Assembly: GCF_900231835.1 (NCBI RefSeq)
Contig: NZ_OCTN01000005.1
Span: forward strand, 62,001-126,000
Source: Pontivivens marinum
GTDB lineage: Bacteria > Pseudomonadota > Alphaproteobacteria > Rhodobacterales > Rhodobacteraceae
Direction of reading: 5' to 3'
Length of the DNA stretch: 64,000 bases
How positions within the stretch are numbered: position 1 is the first letter of the stretch; each line of letters opens with the position of its first letter. Positions 29,001-38,341 of this stretch are shown here, piece after piece. The notes below the pieces were generated by a model, which ran no database searches, had not been told where the DNA came from, and saw nothing but the letters and a program-made list of their open reading frames with translations. Both the position numbers and the translations under genes were made by a program.

Positions 29001-29413
29001 GATCCCGTCGAAGCATCCGCAAACAGCATCTGCACATCGCGCGCACGACTGTCCCCGCCATTAACCTTGAACGCAGACCCCGCATCCCGCGTAATCCGGC
29101 GCACAATCTCAATCCGGTCGCTGTCGTTAAATCCTGCGGGGGCCAATCGCTGCGTATTATCCAGCGTTAGAGTGACCTCCGCATAATTTCGGGCAGGCCG
29201 CGACGACGCACCGGCAAAGATCACGTCCTCCATCCCCGAACCGCGCATCGCGGTGGGCCGGTTCTCGCCCATGACCCAGCGCAGTGCCTCCAGCAGGTTC
29301 GATTTCCCGCACCCGTTCGGCCCCACCACACCGGTCAGCCCGTCAGCAATCAGCAACTCCGTCGGATCGACGAAGCTTTTGAAGCCCAGCAATCTGAGTT
29401 TTGTGAATTGCAC
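25961..29413 (-). CDS. smc: chromosome segregation protein SMC
   Basis: Condensin ATPase that compacts and separates chromosomes with ScpA and ScpB. It is about 1150 residues long. The N-terminal Walker A GPNGCGKS is at residues 31-38. Two long coiled coils flank a hinge (about residues 500-650), and the C-terminal half carries the signature LSLLSGGEQTLTAMSLIFAV followed by the Walker B PICVLDEVDAPLDDANV and the H-loop LIITHHAVTMSRMDRLFGVT. I chose the GTG at 29413, which begins exactly at QFTKLRLLGFKSF; the ribosome site is weak. ScpA and ScpB genes are not in the window. Confidence 0.96.
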   Translation of the reverse strand: MQFTKLRLLGFKSFVDPTELLIADGLTGVVGPNGCGKSNLLEALRWVMGENRPTAMRGSGMEDVIFAGASSRPARNYAEVTLTLDNTQRLAPAGFNDSDRIEIVRRITRDAGSAFKVNGGDSRARDVQMLFADASTGSHSPALVRQGQISELINAKPKARRRILEEAAGISGLYQRRHEAELKLRATASNLERVEDVLTQLEQRIGVLARQVRQAARYREIAHELRQTEALLLYRRWREADAALLVAEATLTEATAKAAREQGEAARCVQVRQTAADALPALREEEAIAGAVLQRLTVERDTLKDREHRARRAVERLQANIAQLHKDMDREGQLNHDAGETVARLQAEQATLIQAGAGHEALSAKALSEATQAEAELKAHEATLDQQAEDAARLSARHQTVARQLDEAQKRQAQAIAARDKSTAATTQITTDLAALRTRLADAISAQQAAQQQATVAEENLLDVEKTRAAAQIAEAEARGAASTAAGEAKALEGEVTALRRLLARDVGQGGQVLEHIRAQRGYEAALGAALGDDLKAPIAGEQGSGWSDLPPYAQITELPEGAARLADYVTAPSVLARRLQAIGVVGASEGNALQGALTPGQRLVSREGDLWRWDGYRVAAADVPSTTALRLQQKNRLEELETAHGTAQEIARMTGVAHQQAKNALEQAAQQDSVARAARRDADAAATNATRVLGRVEADMSMLQARVETLHQAAEHRAEDVVQAEEALADAQAQHSGLGDLQQVRAAVEVVRDTVAEARSTMMAARSRADAVRREGEARVKRQQELTVEINGWKQRLETAEKRTAELHTRAEDAEAELKSASSQPEQIAAKRAELSTEFTRAETRRRASSDALAVGEAALRDADQAERKAEKAASNAREGRARDEALRDAAAATVALAVERIEEALSVSPQKLLETLEADPDKMPPVDMIEADITRLRRQRDALGAVNLRAEEDSREVREEHDTLATEKADLDVACEKLRIGIANLNREGRERLLAAFDTVNENFARLFTHLFGGGEANLELIESDDPLEAGLEIMCQPPGKKLSTLSLLSGGEQTLTAMSLIFAVFLANPSPICVLDEVDAPLDDANVSRFCDLLDEMTRTTATRFLIITHHAVTMSRMDRLFGVTMAEQGVSQLVSVDLRRAEELVG

Positions 29414-29595
29414 GTGCGGGATGCCCTGATTTCGATCGCAACCATGGTCAGGTTGCATGTGGCGTTAAGTCAAGGCATCCACGGCATGTGCGCTCTAGCC
29501 TCGGGAGCGTTGCAATATAATGAACGCTCTATGTTTTCTTTGCCTGTGGCAGCCCCATTTCTATGCCAGACCATATACATCAGAAAGAGCATATC

Positions 29596-30132
29596 ATGAC
29601 ACATCTCGTTGGTATTTCCGGCTCACTACGCGCCGCATCGTCAAACACACTTCTGGTGGATGAGGCTGCGCGCCTGTTTGCACCTGATATCTATACCCGC
29701 GCGGATTTGAACCTGCCCCTGCTGAATACCGATCTGGAAACCCCCGAATCGGTTCAACGCCTTGCTGATCTGGTGCGCGGTGCAGATGCGGTGATTATCT
29801 CCACCGCCGAATATAACAAAATGATCCCCGGCCTGCTGAAAAACGCACTCGATTGGTTGAGCATTCACCCCGACGGCAACCCCTTTATCGGTAAGCCCGT
29901 TGCGATCATGTCCAGCGCCGCCGGCCGGTCCGGTGGTGAGCGGTCGCAATACACTTTGCGCCACGCCCTGATCCCGCATGAGGCCCGTGTGCTGAGCGCA
30001 CCAGAGGTCACCATTGCCGGTGCGAATGCCGCCTTTAACGATAATGGCCGCCTAAAGGACGACAAAAGCACCGAATTTCTGACAAAGCAGATGGACGCCC
30101 TAAAGTCGGAAATCGCCCTGCACAGCCGTTAA
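29596..30132 (+). CDS. NADPH-dependent FMN reductase family protein
   Basis: A 178-residue flavodoxin-fold reductase. The phosphate-binding loop ISGSLRAASSNTLL (residues 7-20), the flavin-contact segment STAEYNKMIPGLLKNALDWLS and GKPVAIMSSAAGRSGGERSQ are characteristic of the YieF/ChrR/AzoR-like FMN reductases. Likely activities are quinone, chromate or azo reduction; the real substrate is unknown. The ATG at 29596 was chosen because the family begins directly with the phosphate-loop strand. It converges on the Lrp gene, and the stop codons overlap by four bases. Confidence 0.9.
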   Translation: MTHLVGISGSLRAASSNTLLVDEAARLFAPDIYTRADLNLPLLNTDLETPESVQRLADLVRGADAVIISTAEYNKMIPGLLKNALDWLSIHPDGNPFIGKPVAIMSSAAGRSGGERSQYTLRHALIPHEARVLSAPEVTIAGANAAFNDNGRLKDDKSTEFLTKQMDALKSEIALHSR

Positions 30133-30593
30133 ACTGCAATCGGCGCGTTATCCTTTAACCGCTCCATCACGATCTGGCTCTGCACCCGCGCGACGGCATC
30201 GTGGGGCAGCAGCACCTGCTGCACCAGATCGTTCAGCGCCACCAGATCGGCACAGAATACCCGCAGCATGTAATCTGCCTCTCCGGTCAGGGTCCACACG
30301 CTGACCACTGCGGGTGTGCGTTCCGCCAACCGAATGAAATCCTGCGCGTTTTCACGGCTATGCGCCGCCATTGTCACCTGCACAAATGCCTCAACCGTCG
30401 CGCCGATTTTCGCGGCATCAACGATGGCATTATAGCCGGTAATATAGCCCTCTTCCTCCAACCGCTGCCTCCGCCGCGCGCATTGCGAAGGGCTAAGATG
30501 CACCTGCTCTGCCAGCTCGGCCGAGGTCAGGCGAGAATTTCGTTGCAAACAGGTCAACAGCGCCCGATCCAGCGCGTCCAATTGGGTACTCAT
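30129..30593 (-). CDS. Lrp/AsnC family regulator
   Basis: A 154-residue leucine-responsive-type regulator. The N-terminal helix-turn-helix reads LDALDRALLTCLQRNSRLTS and AELAEQVHLSPSQCARRRQRLEEEGYI. The C-terminal RAM domain (VEAFVQVTM ... VVSVWTLTGEADYMLRVFCADL) binds amino-acid effectors and oligomerises. It is divergent from the 4-hydroxyphenylpyruvate dioxygenase gene with a 134-base gap; a role in controlling that tyrosine-catabolic gene is the natural inference, since the same pairing occurs in many proteobacteria. Confidence 0.93.
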   Translation of the reverse strand: MSTQLDALDRALLTCLQRNSRLTSAELAEQVHLSPSQCARRRQRLEEEGYITGYNAIVDAAKIGATVEAFVQVTMAAHSRENAQDFIRLAERTPAVVSVWTLTGEADYMLRVFCADLVALNDLVQQVLLPHDAVARVQSQIVMERLKDNAPIAV

Positions 30594-30727
30594 GCTTACT
30601 CCACGTACAAACTAGGCCATTCATATAATTTTGACGCACATTATGGGCAGTTTACCACCCACTTTGCGCACCGACAACGCATGCCCTGCAATATGCTGCT
30701 CTCAACAATCCCAGCAGGAGCACGATT

Positions 30728-31837
30728 ATGGGCCCGTTTCCACACGACGCACCAAAAGCCACGATTTCCGAAACCAACCCCGCAGGCACCGATGGGTTCG
30801 AATTTGTCGAGTTCGCACATGCTGAGCCTGAGAAGCTGGACACACTTTTCCGCTCAATGGGCTACACACCTGTTGCGCAGCACAAGACCAAGGATATTAC
30901 GCTCTACCGGCAGGGCAATATCAATTACATCGTGAACCGTGAGCCAAATAGCCACGCCTCGCAATTTGTAGAGGATCACGGCCCGTGCGCGCCTGCCATG
31001 GCATGGCGTGTGGTCGATGCGCAGGTCGCGCTAAAGCGGGCCATCGACACCGGCGCCACCGAATATACCGGCACGGGCAAGAGCATCGACGCCCCCGCCG
31101 TGATCGGCATTGGCGGCTCGCTGCTATATTTCATCGACAATTACGACGAAGGGAACTCACCCTACGATGCCGATTTCGACTGGATTGATGAGCGTGATCC
31201 AAAACCGGTCGGCGTCGGCTTCTACTACCTCGACCACCTGACCCATAACGTGGTGAAGGGGAATATGGACACTTGGTTCAAATTCTACTGCGACACGTTC
31301 AATTTCCGCGAGATCCGCTTCTTCGACATCGAGGGGAAATTCACCGGCCTTCTCAGCCGCGCGCTGACATCCCCCTGCGGTAAAATCCGCATTCCGATCA
31401 ACGAGGATCGCGGTGAAAAGGGCCAGATCGTCGAGTATCTGAAGCGTTATAACGGTGAGGGCATTCAGCACATCGCCGTCGCGTCCGAGGATATCTACAC
31501 CTCCGTCGATCAAATCCACGATAACGGCATCCGCTTCATGCCACCGCCCCCCGCGACATATTTCAAGCTGAGCCATGACCGCGTTGTCGGGCATGAGGAA
31601 CCCATCGAGAAAATGATGAAGCACGGTGTGCTGATCGATGGTGAGGGCGTGGTTGATGGCGGCGAAACGCGCATCCTGCTGCAAATCTTTTCGAAAACCG
31701 TGATCGGCCCGATCTTCTTTGAGTTCATTCAGCGCAAGGGCGATGACGGATTTGGTGAGGGCAACTTCAAGGCTTTGTTTGAGAGCATCGAGGCAGACCA
31801 GATCGCCCGCGGCGTCGTCGGCGATGGTGCCGCCTGA
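30728..31837 (+). CDS. hppD: 4-hydroxyphenylpyruvate dioxygenase
   Basis: Fe(II) enzyme that converts 4-hydroxyphenylpyruvate to homogentisate in tyrosine breakdown. The 369-residue length and the two vicinal-oxygen-chelate repeats fit. The iron ligands are visible: H170 in YYLDHLTHNV, H248 in GIQHIAVAS and E332 in IFFEFIQRKGD. The C-terminal segment GFGEGNFKALFESIE closes the active site. AGGAG precedes the ATG by 8 bases. The adjacent divergent Lrp gene probably regulates it. Homogentisate dioxygenase and later enzymes are not in the window. Confidence 0.97.
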   Translation: MGPFPHDAPKATISETNPAGTDGFEFVEFAHAEPEKLDTLFRSMGYTPVAQHKTKDITLYRQGNINYIVNREPNSHASQFVEDHGPCAPAMAWRVVDAQVALKRAIDTGATEYTGTGKSIDAPAVIGIGGSLLYFIDNYDEGNSPYDADFDWIDERDPKPVGVGFYYLDHLTHNVVKGNMDTWFKFYCDTFNFREIRFFDIEGKFTGLLSRALTSPCGKIRIPINEDRGEKGQIVEYLKRYNGEGIQHIAVASEDIYTSVDQIHDNGIRFMPPPPATYFKLSHDRVVGHEEPIEKMMKHGVLIDGEGVVDGGETRILLQIFSKTVIGPIFFEFIQRKGDDGFGEGNFKALFESIEADQIARGVVGDGAA

Positions 31838-31851
31838 GAACTGACAAACAT

Positions 31852-31886
31852 GGCTGAGGGTGCGCAAAACACCCTCAGCCGATTTT
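31852..31886 (+). terminator. hppD terminator
   Basis: GGCTGAGGGT and ACCCTCAGCC pair perfectly over 10 bp around a 9-base loop, followed by GATTTT. It lies between the stop of hppD and the stop of the convergent SnoaL-like gene. Confidence 0.75.
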
Positions 31887-31888
31887 AC

Positions 31889-32368
31889 TTACTGACCAGA
31901 CAGCTGACGCAGGGCTGTTGACCAATCCTCAACATGATAGGTTCGTGCGATCACCCCATCCGACAATTCGTGAATGTCGATGGCCATGATCTCAAAGCTG
32001 CGCCCCTCACCATCGACACCAAAGAACGGTGCGACCGGCGTACCCGTTGCGCGGCTGCGCACGATCACTGTATCTCCGTCCTGATGCATCGCCTCTACCG
32101 CCCAGTTCAGATCCGGAATCAGGTTCGCGAACCCACCAAGCTGACCGATAAACGCTTCGCTGGATTTAACCTGACCCGAATAATCACCGATGCTGCCCCA
32201 ATCAGACGTGGTGGCCGCGCGGAAGGCGTCAGCGTGGGTGGCGGAGCCTGGATTGCTCAGGAAATCATAGAAAACTTGCACGGTGGATGTATCGTCGGCC
32301 ATCGCGGCAGATGCGGATGTGACCAGTGCGATGGACAGGGCGGCGGCGGTTTTTTTGAAGTTCAACAT
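31889..32368 (-). CDS. secreted SnoaL/NTF2-like protein
   Basis: A 159-residue exported protein. A signal peptide (KKTAAALSIALVTSASAAMA, with cleavage before DDTST) is followed by an NTF2/SnoaL-like cone fold: VQVFYDFLSNPGS, the GGFANLIPDLNWAVEAMHQDGDT stretch (given partly) and the WTAxGxxxGxFFG-like VRSRATGTPVAPFFGVDGEG, then IDIHELSDGVIARTYHVEDW. This is the layout of SnoaL-like ester-cyclase family proteins; no catalytic function is proven for the periplasmic members. GGAGA precedes the ATG. It is divergent from the LysR gene at 32496, which may regulate it. Confidence 0.85.
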   Translation of the reverse strand: MLNFKKTAAALSIALVTSASAAMADDTSTVQVFYDFLSNPGSATHADAFRAATTSDWGSIGDYSGQVKSSEAFIGQLGGFANLIPDLNWAVEAMHQDGDTVIVRSRATGTPVAPFFGVDGEGRSFEIMAIDIHELSDGVIARTYHVEDWSTALRQLSGQ

Positions 32369-32495
32369 GTCGGTTCTCCGAAGGGATGTGAGTGTAATCG
32401 GGCACGACCCTCGGCCCGTGCTTGCAGGTATAGACAGCCCCGCATTGTGCGATAATCTGGGATTGATAGATTTATAAATTCGGATTTCTTGCATA

Positions 32496-33386
32496 ATGAT
32501 CGATCAACTCCGCCAGATGGCCATCTTTGCCAAGGCTATCGACCACGGCTCCTTTCGCGGCGCCGCCACAGAATTGCGCCTGTCCCCCTCGGGCGTTAGC
32601 CACCACATTTCCCAGCTTGAGGAACATCTGGGCGTCGCTCTCGTCTATCGCACCACGCGAAAGCTGCGATTAACCCCACAGGGTGAGCGTTTGCTGGCGG
32701 CGACCCGCAAAATGCTGGACGCAGTTGAGGGTGAATTGCTGGACTTGACCTCAATCGCGAGCGAACCCAGCGGGGAGCTGCGCGTCACCGCCCCCTCCGT
32801 CCTGTCAAAATCGCCGCTAATGTCCACGATCGCGCTGTTCTTGCGAACCTATCCGCGCGTGCGCCTAACGCTCGACTTCTCGGATGAACGGCGTGAGTTG
32901 ATAGATGACGGGTTCGATGTGGCAATCCGTATGATGATTGCACCGGCACGGGCCGCAAACACGCGCAAGCTGTTCGATGTGCATCGCCGTGTTGTCGCCT
33001 CGCCGGATTACATGGCGGACAGGCCCATGGCGACGCAGCCCGCAGATATCGCTGATTGGCCGTGGTTAGAACTGGCCCCCGTGCGCCATGCGCAGGCGAC
33101 ATTTCACAGGGGCGACGCCGTGCAAACCATCCCGCGCAGCACGACGCAATTGTCCTGCAATGATGCGCAGGGCCTGTACCGCTTGGCGTTGGCTGGTATC
33201 GGCTTGGCAATCGTGCCTGGGTTTCTGGCGACTGAGGATCACGCCGCCGGACGCATTTGCTACCCGATCCCCGATTGGCACGTCGCGCCTGCAACCGTTT
33301 TCGCCCAATGGCCAGCCAGCGCCCCGAAACACGGCCTGATCAAATTGCTGATCGATATGTTGAGCACCAAGCGCGCAGATTTCTGA
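32496..33386 (+). CDS. LysR-family transcriptional regulator
   Basis: A 296-residue LTTR. The N-terminal winged helix reads MAIFAKAIDHGSFRGAATEL, SPSGVSHHISQLEEHLGVAL and YRTTRKLRLTPQGERLL, followed by a substrate-binding domain starting at GELRVTAPSVLSKSP. It resembles the CrgA/AaeR-like group that acts on neighbouring genes. It is divergent from the secreted SnoaL-like gene with a 127-base gap, the usual arrangement for a target. The effector is unknown. Confidence 0.92.
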   Translation: MIDQLRQMAIFAKAIDHGSFRGAATELRLSPSGVSHHISQLEEHLGVALVYRTTRKLRLTPQGERLLAATRKMLDAVEGELLDLTSIASEPSGELRVTAPSVLSKSPLMSTIALFLRTYPRVRLTLDFSDERRELIDDGFDVAIRMMIAPARAANTRKLFDVHRRVVASPDYMADRPMATQPADIADWPWLELAPVRHAQATFHRGDAVQTIPRSTTQLSCNDAQGLYRLALAGIGLAIVPGFLATEDHAAGRICYPIPDWHVAPATVFAQWPASAPKHGLIKLLIDMLSTKRADF

Positions 33387-33394
33387 CCTCACGA

Positions 33395-33424
33395 AAAAGG
33401 CCCGCCATTTCTGACGGGCCTTTT
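33395..33424. terminator. bidirectional terminator between lysR and infB
   Basis: AAAAGGCCCG and CGGGCCTTTT pair over 10 bp around a 10-base loop. The A/T ends give a T-run in both directions, as expected between two convergent genes. Confidence 0.88.
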
Positions 33425-33446
33425 GAATTCTAGCGACGGGGATAGA

Positions 33447-35987
33447 TCAGAGCGTGCGCTCGATCTCCTCCGTCTCGAATATCTCGATGACATCGCCAGC
33501 GCGGATGTCTTCGTAATTCTCGAACGCCATACCGCATTCCTGACCGCCCTGAACCTCTTTGACTTCGTCCTTGAAGCGCTTGAGCGTTTTGAGCTTGCCC
33601 TGATGGATAACGACGTTGTCACGCAGCAGGCGAACACCTGCGGAACGACGGGCCACACCCTCAGTGATGACACAACCGGCAACTTTACCGACATTGGAGA
33701 CCTTGAAGACCTCCTTGATCGCTGCGTAACCGATGAAGGTTTCACGAACCTCAGCCGACAACAGACCGGAAGCTGCCTGCTTCACGTCATCCACCAGATC
33801 ATAAATGATCGAGTAGTAACGGATTTCCAGACCCTTCTGGTTCGCCGCTTCACGCGCCGGGGCGTTTGCACGAACGTTGAAGCCGATGATCGGCGCGCCG
33901 GCTGCTTCTGCCAGTGTCACGTCGCTCTCGGTGATGGCGCCAACGCCGGAATGCAGAACGCGCACCCGAACCTCGTCGTTACCAATCTTCTCCATCGCCT
34001 GAACAATCGCTTCGGCCGAACCCTGAACGTCCGCCTTAACCACGATGGGCAGCTCGGAAACGTCCTCATCTGCCTTGGCCTTCGCCAGAAGCTGATCGAG
34101 CGTGGTCGCAGCACCAGCCGCCGCGCGCTTATCCTTCGCGAGCTGCTGACGGTATTCCGCGATCTCACGGGCACGTGCCTCATCAGGAACCACGTTCAGA
34201 ACATCGCCAGCCTCAGGTGTGCCGTTCAGGCCAAGAACCTCAACCGGAACCGAAGGACCAGCCTCCTCAACGCGCTCACCCTGATCGTTGATCAGTGCGC
34301 GCACACGGCCCCACTGCTCACCTACCACGAAGATATCGCCACGGCGCAATGTACCGTTCTGAACCAGAACTGTCGCAACAGGGCCACGGCCCACGTCCAG
34401 CTTTGCCTCGATCACGGCACCATCAGCGGCGCGATCAGGGTTGGAGCGCAGTTCGAGCAATTCAGCCTGAAGCGCGATATTCTCAAGCAATTTATCCAGA
34501 CCAGCGCCGGTAACAGCCGAAACCTCAACATCCAGAACGTCGCCCGACATCGCTTCAACAACAACTTCATGTTGCAGAAGCTGCGTGCGCACCTTCATCG
34601 GATCGGCGCCGGGGCGGTCGATCTTGTTGATTGCGACGATCATCGGAACCTTCGCAGCCTTCGCATGGTGGATGGCTTCGATGGTTTGCGGCATGACCGA
34701 ATCATCCGCAGCAACCACAAGGATAACGATATCCGTTACCTGAGCACCACGAGCACGCATCGACGTAAACGCCGCGTGACCCGGAGTATCGAGGAAGCTG
34801 AGAAGCGTCCCGTCATCCGTGGTGATCTGATACGCACCGATATGCTGCGTGATGCCGCCAGCCTCGCCAGACACAACGTTCGTCTTGCGAATCGCGTCGA
34901 GCAGCGAGGTTTTACCGTGGTCAACGTGACCCATGATCGTGATGACAGGCGCCCGAGGTTGCAGATCCGCCGGATCGTCCTGCACCAGCGTGATGACATC
35001 CTCGACGTCAGCATCCGATACGCGAACAACGCGGTGGCCAAATTCCTCAACGATCAATTCAGCCGTATCGGCATCGATCGTCTGGTTCTGTGTCGCCATG
35101 ATGCCGCTTTGCATCAGGGATTTCACAACAGATGCGACCCGCTCAGCCATACGGTTGGCCAGTTCTGCCACCGTGATCGCCTCAGGGATCTTAACGTCGC
35201 GAACTACCTTTTCACGAGGCTCGTTCGAACCGCCACCCTTGCGGGCCTGACGTTCCTGACGGCGACGCATCGCTGCCATAGATTTCTGACGGCCACCTTC
35301 GCCACCCATCGCTTGGTTGATGGTCAGCTTACCGGAGCGACGCTTGTCACCACCCGGGGTCTTCTTGGCATTGCGGTCCTCACGACGGTCGTCACGCTTT
35401 GGCGCGGAACCCGGCGCGGTACGGCGCGGGCCCTCAACCTCGTTCGGTGGCGCAGGTGCGTCGGCGGGGGAGATTACGTTCTCCTCCTTCTTCGCCCGTG
35501 GCTTGTTCCGGGCGCGTGCTTCCTCGTCGGTTTTGCGCTTGGCTTCTTCAGCCTCCTGCATCGCCTTGGCCTCAGCCTCGGCGATTATGCGCGCCTCTGC
35601 CTCAGCAGCTTCACGCTCTTTGGTTTCTTTTTGCTCACGCAGGGCTGCGAGTTCTGCCTTACGGCGTTCCTCGGCCTCTTTTTCCTTTGCGACACGCTCA
35701 GCCTCAGATGCCTTCGCGGCCATAAGGGCGCGGCGGCGGCGTTCGATCTCGCTGTCAGAAACGGATGCACTGGCCCCGCCCTGTGCGCTGCGAACCTGCG
35801 CGGCATTTGCGCCGGCGGTCGCTGCTGTTCCAGGCTTGGGCACCACGACACGCTTTCGCTTCTTCTCCACGACGACCGATTTGGATCGCCCGTGGGAGAA
35901 GCTCTGCCGGACGCGGCTCGTCTCGGTCCCGCTACCGCGTGTCCCGACTGTCCTGCCCTTGTCGCCGTTGCCTTTGTTGTCGCTCAT
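33447..35987 (-). CDS. infB: translation initiation factor IF-2
   Basis: GTPase that brings fMet-tRNA to the 30S subunit. The 846-residue protein has a long charged, low-complexity N-terminus (about residues 1-330, rich in [19 protein letters not shown]-type repeats). It is followed by the G-domain with [15 protein letters not shown] (G1), DTPGHAAF (G3) and NKIDRPGAD (G4), then the beta-barrel domains and the fMet-binding C2 domain ([20 protein letters not shown], then [18 protein letters not shown]). The ATG at 35987 begins [13 protein letters not shown], as in related species. It closes the operon rimP-nusA-ylxR-infB; rbfA and truB, often part of this operon elsewhere, are in a separate unit at 7.5-10.4 kb. 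A full-length antisense open frame here is a codon-bias shadow. Confidence 0.98.
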   Translation of the reverse strand: MSDNKGNGDKGRTVGTRGSGTETSRVRQSFSHGRSKSVVVEKKRKRVVVPKPGTAATAGANAAQVRSAQGGASASVSDSEIERRRRALMAAKASEAERVAKEKEAEERRKAELAALREQKETKEREAAEAEARIIAEAEAKAMQEAEEAKRKTDEEARARNKPRAKKEENVISPADAPAPPNEVEGPRRTAPGSAPKRDDRREDRNAKKTPGGDKRRSGKLTINQAMGGEGGRQKSMAAMRRRQERQARKGGGSNEPREKVVRDVKIPEAITVAELANRMAERVASVVKSLMQSGIMATQNQTIDADTAELIVEEFGHRVVRVSDADVEDVITLVQDDPADLQPRAPVITIMGHVDHGKTSLLDAIRKTNVVSGEAGGITQHIGAYQITTDDGTLLSFLDTPGHAAFTSMRARGAQVTDIVILVVAADDSVMPQTIEAIHHAKAAKVPMIVAINKIDRPGADPMKVRTQLLQHEVVVEAMSGDVLDVEVSAVTGAGLDKLLENIALQAELLELRSNPDRAADGAVIEAKLDVGRGPVATVLVQNGTLRRGDIFVVGEQWGRVRALINDQGERVEEAGPSVPVEVLGLNGTPEAGDVLNVVPDEARAREIAEYRQQLAKDKRAAAGAATTLDQLLAKAKADEDVSELPIVVKADVQGSAEAIVQAMEKIGNDEVRVRVLHSGVGAITESDVTLAEAAGAPIIGFNVRANAPAREAANQKGLEIRYYSIIYDLVDDVKQAASGLLSAEVRETFIGYAAIKEVFKVSNVGKVAGCVITEGVARRSAGVRLLRDNVVIHQGKLKTLKRFKDEVKEVQGGQECGMAFENYEDIRAGDVIEIFETEEIERTL

Positions 35988-36065
35988 GCTGACCTTAACC
36001 TTTTTGTCGGAGCCCCGTGCCCCGTCGTGCAAATCTCATCTCGTCCGTCGCGCGCATCGCGGCGG

Positions 36066-36677
36066 TCAGTCTACTGAAACGGCCTGATGGCCCCGCAGCC
36101 CGTTTAGCCGCGACGCCTCCCTAAGGACCTGTTTCGTGACACCGCCCGCGTCCAGCGCGGCATGTATCACATTATCCCGTCGGAATGCCAAACCCAATTC
36201 CTCCCTGGAAAGACAGGAGATCACAGGCGCTTCCCTGGCCATCGGGCGGAGCTTGGCGCGTTGCGCGTCAGATCCATCGCTGGCCTCAATCAATGCGGCG
36301 ACCGGACTGAATTTCAACCGCCGATGGACCGTATCGAACCCCATATGGGCCAGACCGGCCTTTCTGGCAAGAGCCAGCGCGTCTTGAAGTCGTCGCGTTA
36401 GCAACGCTTCTACCCGATCTGACAGGTCCGGAGTGGCCTTTACAGGTGCCTTGGCCGACCGACTGAACAGGTTTTTCTTTACCGCCAGATCAATCGCAGC
36501 ACGGTCTGCGGTCACCCACATACCCCGCCCGGGTGCCTTTTCAGCCACATCAGGAAAAACATCGCCATCAGGCCCGACCACAAAGCGGACGAGGGGGGCG
36601 GTTGACCCGCACTCCCCCGTCGCTATGCAACGCCGTTCTGGCTCGCTGCGATCTTTTTCACGTCCACCGCGACTCAC
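36066..36677 (-). CDS. rnpM: YlxR/L7Ae two-domain RNA-binding protein
   Basis: A 203-residue protein in the standard place between nusA and infB. The N-terminal part (residues 1-90) is the YlxR fold: RRCIATGECGS, LVRFVVGPDGDVFPD, then PGRGMWVTADRAAIDLAV. The C-terminal part (about 95-200) resembles the L7Ae-type RNA-binding fold: LQDALALARKAGLAHMGFD, then VISCLSREELGLAFRRDNVIHAAL. The fusion of the two is typical of alphaproteobacteria. In Bacillus the YlxR protein binds and modulates RNase P; whether this fused protein does so is inference. Gaps are 23 bases from nusA and 78 bases to infB. Confidence 0.9.
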   Translation of the reverse strand: MSRGGREKDRSEPERRCIATGECGSTAPLVRFVVGPDGDVFPDVAEKAPGRGMWVTADRAAIDLAVKKNLFSRSAKAPVKATPDLSDRVEALLTRRLQDALALARKAGLAHMGFDTVHRRLKFSPVAALIEASDGSDAQRAKLRPMAREAPVISCLSREELGLAFRRDNVIHAALDAGGVTKQVLREASRLNGLRGHQAVSVD

Positions 36678-36700
36678 CGGCGATCCTCCGAAAGCTTCAA

Positions 36701-38335
36701 TCAGCCCTCGGCCTCCTCATCTGCGTCCGCGCCTGCCTCAGCAGCTGCGGCCTCAGCGTCGGCGGCCTGTTGGGCAACCATTTCGTCAGCATCGATATAG
36801 CCCAGCAGCACGCGCGCCGTCAGAACCAGCTCTTTTGCTTCCTCAAGGCTGACATCGAATTGCTCCAGCAATCCGTCATCCTTAACCCGCTTGCCGTCTA
36901 CAGTGGTGTAGCCGCCAGCCAGTTCCCAATCTGCACATTGTGCAAAATCGGTCAGGTTCATGATACCATCATCAGCCAGCGCAACGATCATCTGCGGGGT
37001 CAGGCCCTCGAATTCGAACAGCGAATCCTCGACGCCCATTTCCTTCGCCTTGGCCGTTGCGGCCGCGTTGATTGCGTCCAATGCCTCACGAGCACGGGTC
37101 TGAAGCTCCTGCGCTGTTTCCTCGTCGAACCCGTCGATTCCCGACAGCTCCTCGATTTCAACATAGGCAACTTCTTCAAGGCTGGTGAACCCTTCAGAAA
37201 CCAGCAGCTGCGCGACCATCTCATCCGCATCCAGCGAATCCATGAACAGTTTCGAGCGGACAGCGAATTCAGCCTGACGACGCTCCGATTCCTCGGCCTC
37301 CGTCATGATGTCGATGTCCCAACCGGTCAGCTGGCTGGCCAGACGCACGTTCTGACCGCGGCGACCAATGGCCAGCGACAGCTGCTCATCAGGAACCACA
37401 ACCTCGATACGGCCTGCTTCCTCATCCATCACAACCTTGGCCACCTCGGCTGGCTGCAATGCGTTGACGAGGAAGGTCGCAGCGTCGTCATTCCATGGAA
37501 TGATGTCGATTTTCTCGCCGTTCAGCTCGTTCACAACGGCCTGAACGCGGCTACCACGCATACCGACGCAGGCGCCGACCGGATCAATGCCCGAATCGAA
37601 CGAGATCACGCCGATCTTTGCGCGCGAACCCGGATCACGAGCCACTGCCTTGATTTCAATCACGCCGTCATAGATTTCAGGAACTTCCATCTTGAACAGC
37701 TCAGCCATGAATTCAGGCGCTGTACGCGACAGGAAGATCTGCGGGCCACGCTGCTCCAGACGTACGTCCTTGATGTAGGCGCGGATGCGGTCGCCATTGC
37801 GGAAGGCTTCGCGCTGGATCAACTGATCGCGGCGCAGCATTGCCTCACCACGGCCAACATCGACGATGACGTTGCCATATTCGGTACGCTTGACCAGACC
37901 GTTGATGATCGTGCCCTTGCGGTCCTTGAACTCGTCGTATTGACGCTCACGCTCAGCCTCACGCACACGCTGCATGATGACCTGCTTGGCCGACTGCGCG
38001 CCGATGCGGCTGAAATCCATAGGAGGCAGCAAATCGCTCAGCTCGGTGCCGATTTCTGCGTTGCGATCGACGTCACGGGCGTCGTGCAGGTCCAGCTCGG
38101 TAAAGTGGTCCTCGACCTCCTCCACCACGGTACGCACACGGGTCATGGTCAGATCGCCGGTCTTGCGGTCGATATGGGCGCGAATGTCGTAATCAGCGCC
38201 GTAACGGGCCTTTGCCGCCTTGGAATAGCTTTCTTCGAGCGCCTCGATAACCAAACCGGGGTCGATCATCTTTTCCCGCGCAACCGCGTCGGCGATCTGA
38301 AGAAGCTCAAGCTTGTTTGCTGCAACCGTTGCCAT
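36701..38335 (-). CDS. nusA: transcription termination/antitermination protein NusA
   Basis: NusA binds RNA polymerase and nascent RNA, modulating pausing, termination and antitermination. The 544-residue protein has the N-terminal polymerase-binding domain (IADAVAREKMIDPGLVIEAL), an S1 domain (IINGLVKRTEYGNVIVDVGR), two KH domains (VGACVGMRGSRVQAVVNELNG, then LAIGRRGQNVRLASQLTGWD, given as separate runs) and two acidic C-terminal repeats (LFEFEGLTPQMIVALADDGI region). It ends in an alanine/glutamate-rich tail. Its gene starts 6 bases after rimP. NusA can autoregulate its own operon, which bears on the hairpin at 38928-38952. Confidence 0.98.
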   Translation of the reverse strand: MATVAANKLELLQIADAVAREKMIDPGLVIEALEESYSKAAKARYGADYDIRAHIDRKTGDLTMTRVRTVVEEVEDHFTELDLHDARDVDRNAEIGTELSDLLPPMDFSRIGAQSAKQVIMQRVREAERERQYDEFKDRKGTIINGLVKRTEYGNVIVDVGRGEAMLRRDQLIQREAFRNGDRIRAYIKDVRLEQRGPQIFLSRTAPEFMAELFKMEVPEIYDGVIEIKAVARDPGSRAKIGVISFDSGIDPVGACVGMRGSRVQAVVNELNGEKIDIIPWNDDAATFLVNALQPAEVAKVVMDEEAGRIEVVVPDEQLSLAIGRRGQNVRLASQLTGWDIDIMTEAEESERRQAEFAVRSKLFMDSLDADEMVAQLLVSEGFTSLEEVAYVEIEELSGIDGFDEETAQELQTRAREALDAINAAATAKAKEMGVEDSLFEFEGLTPQMIVALADDGIMNLTDFAQCADWELAGGYTTVDGKRVKDDGLLEQFDVSLEEAKELVLTARVLLGYIDADEMVAQQAADAEAAAAEAGADADEEAEG

Positions 38336-38341
38336 TGTCCG

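Noticed and set aside
33423-36077. 884-codon open frame antisense to infB
   Set aside because: infB has all GTPase motifs on the other strand. The antisense product is low-complexity and has no family signature.
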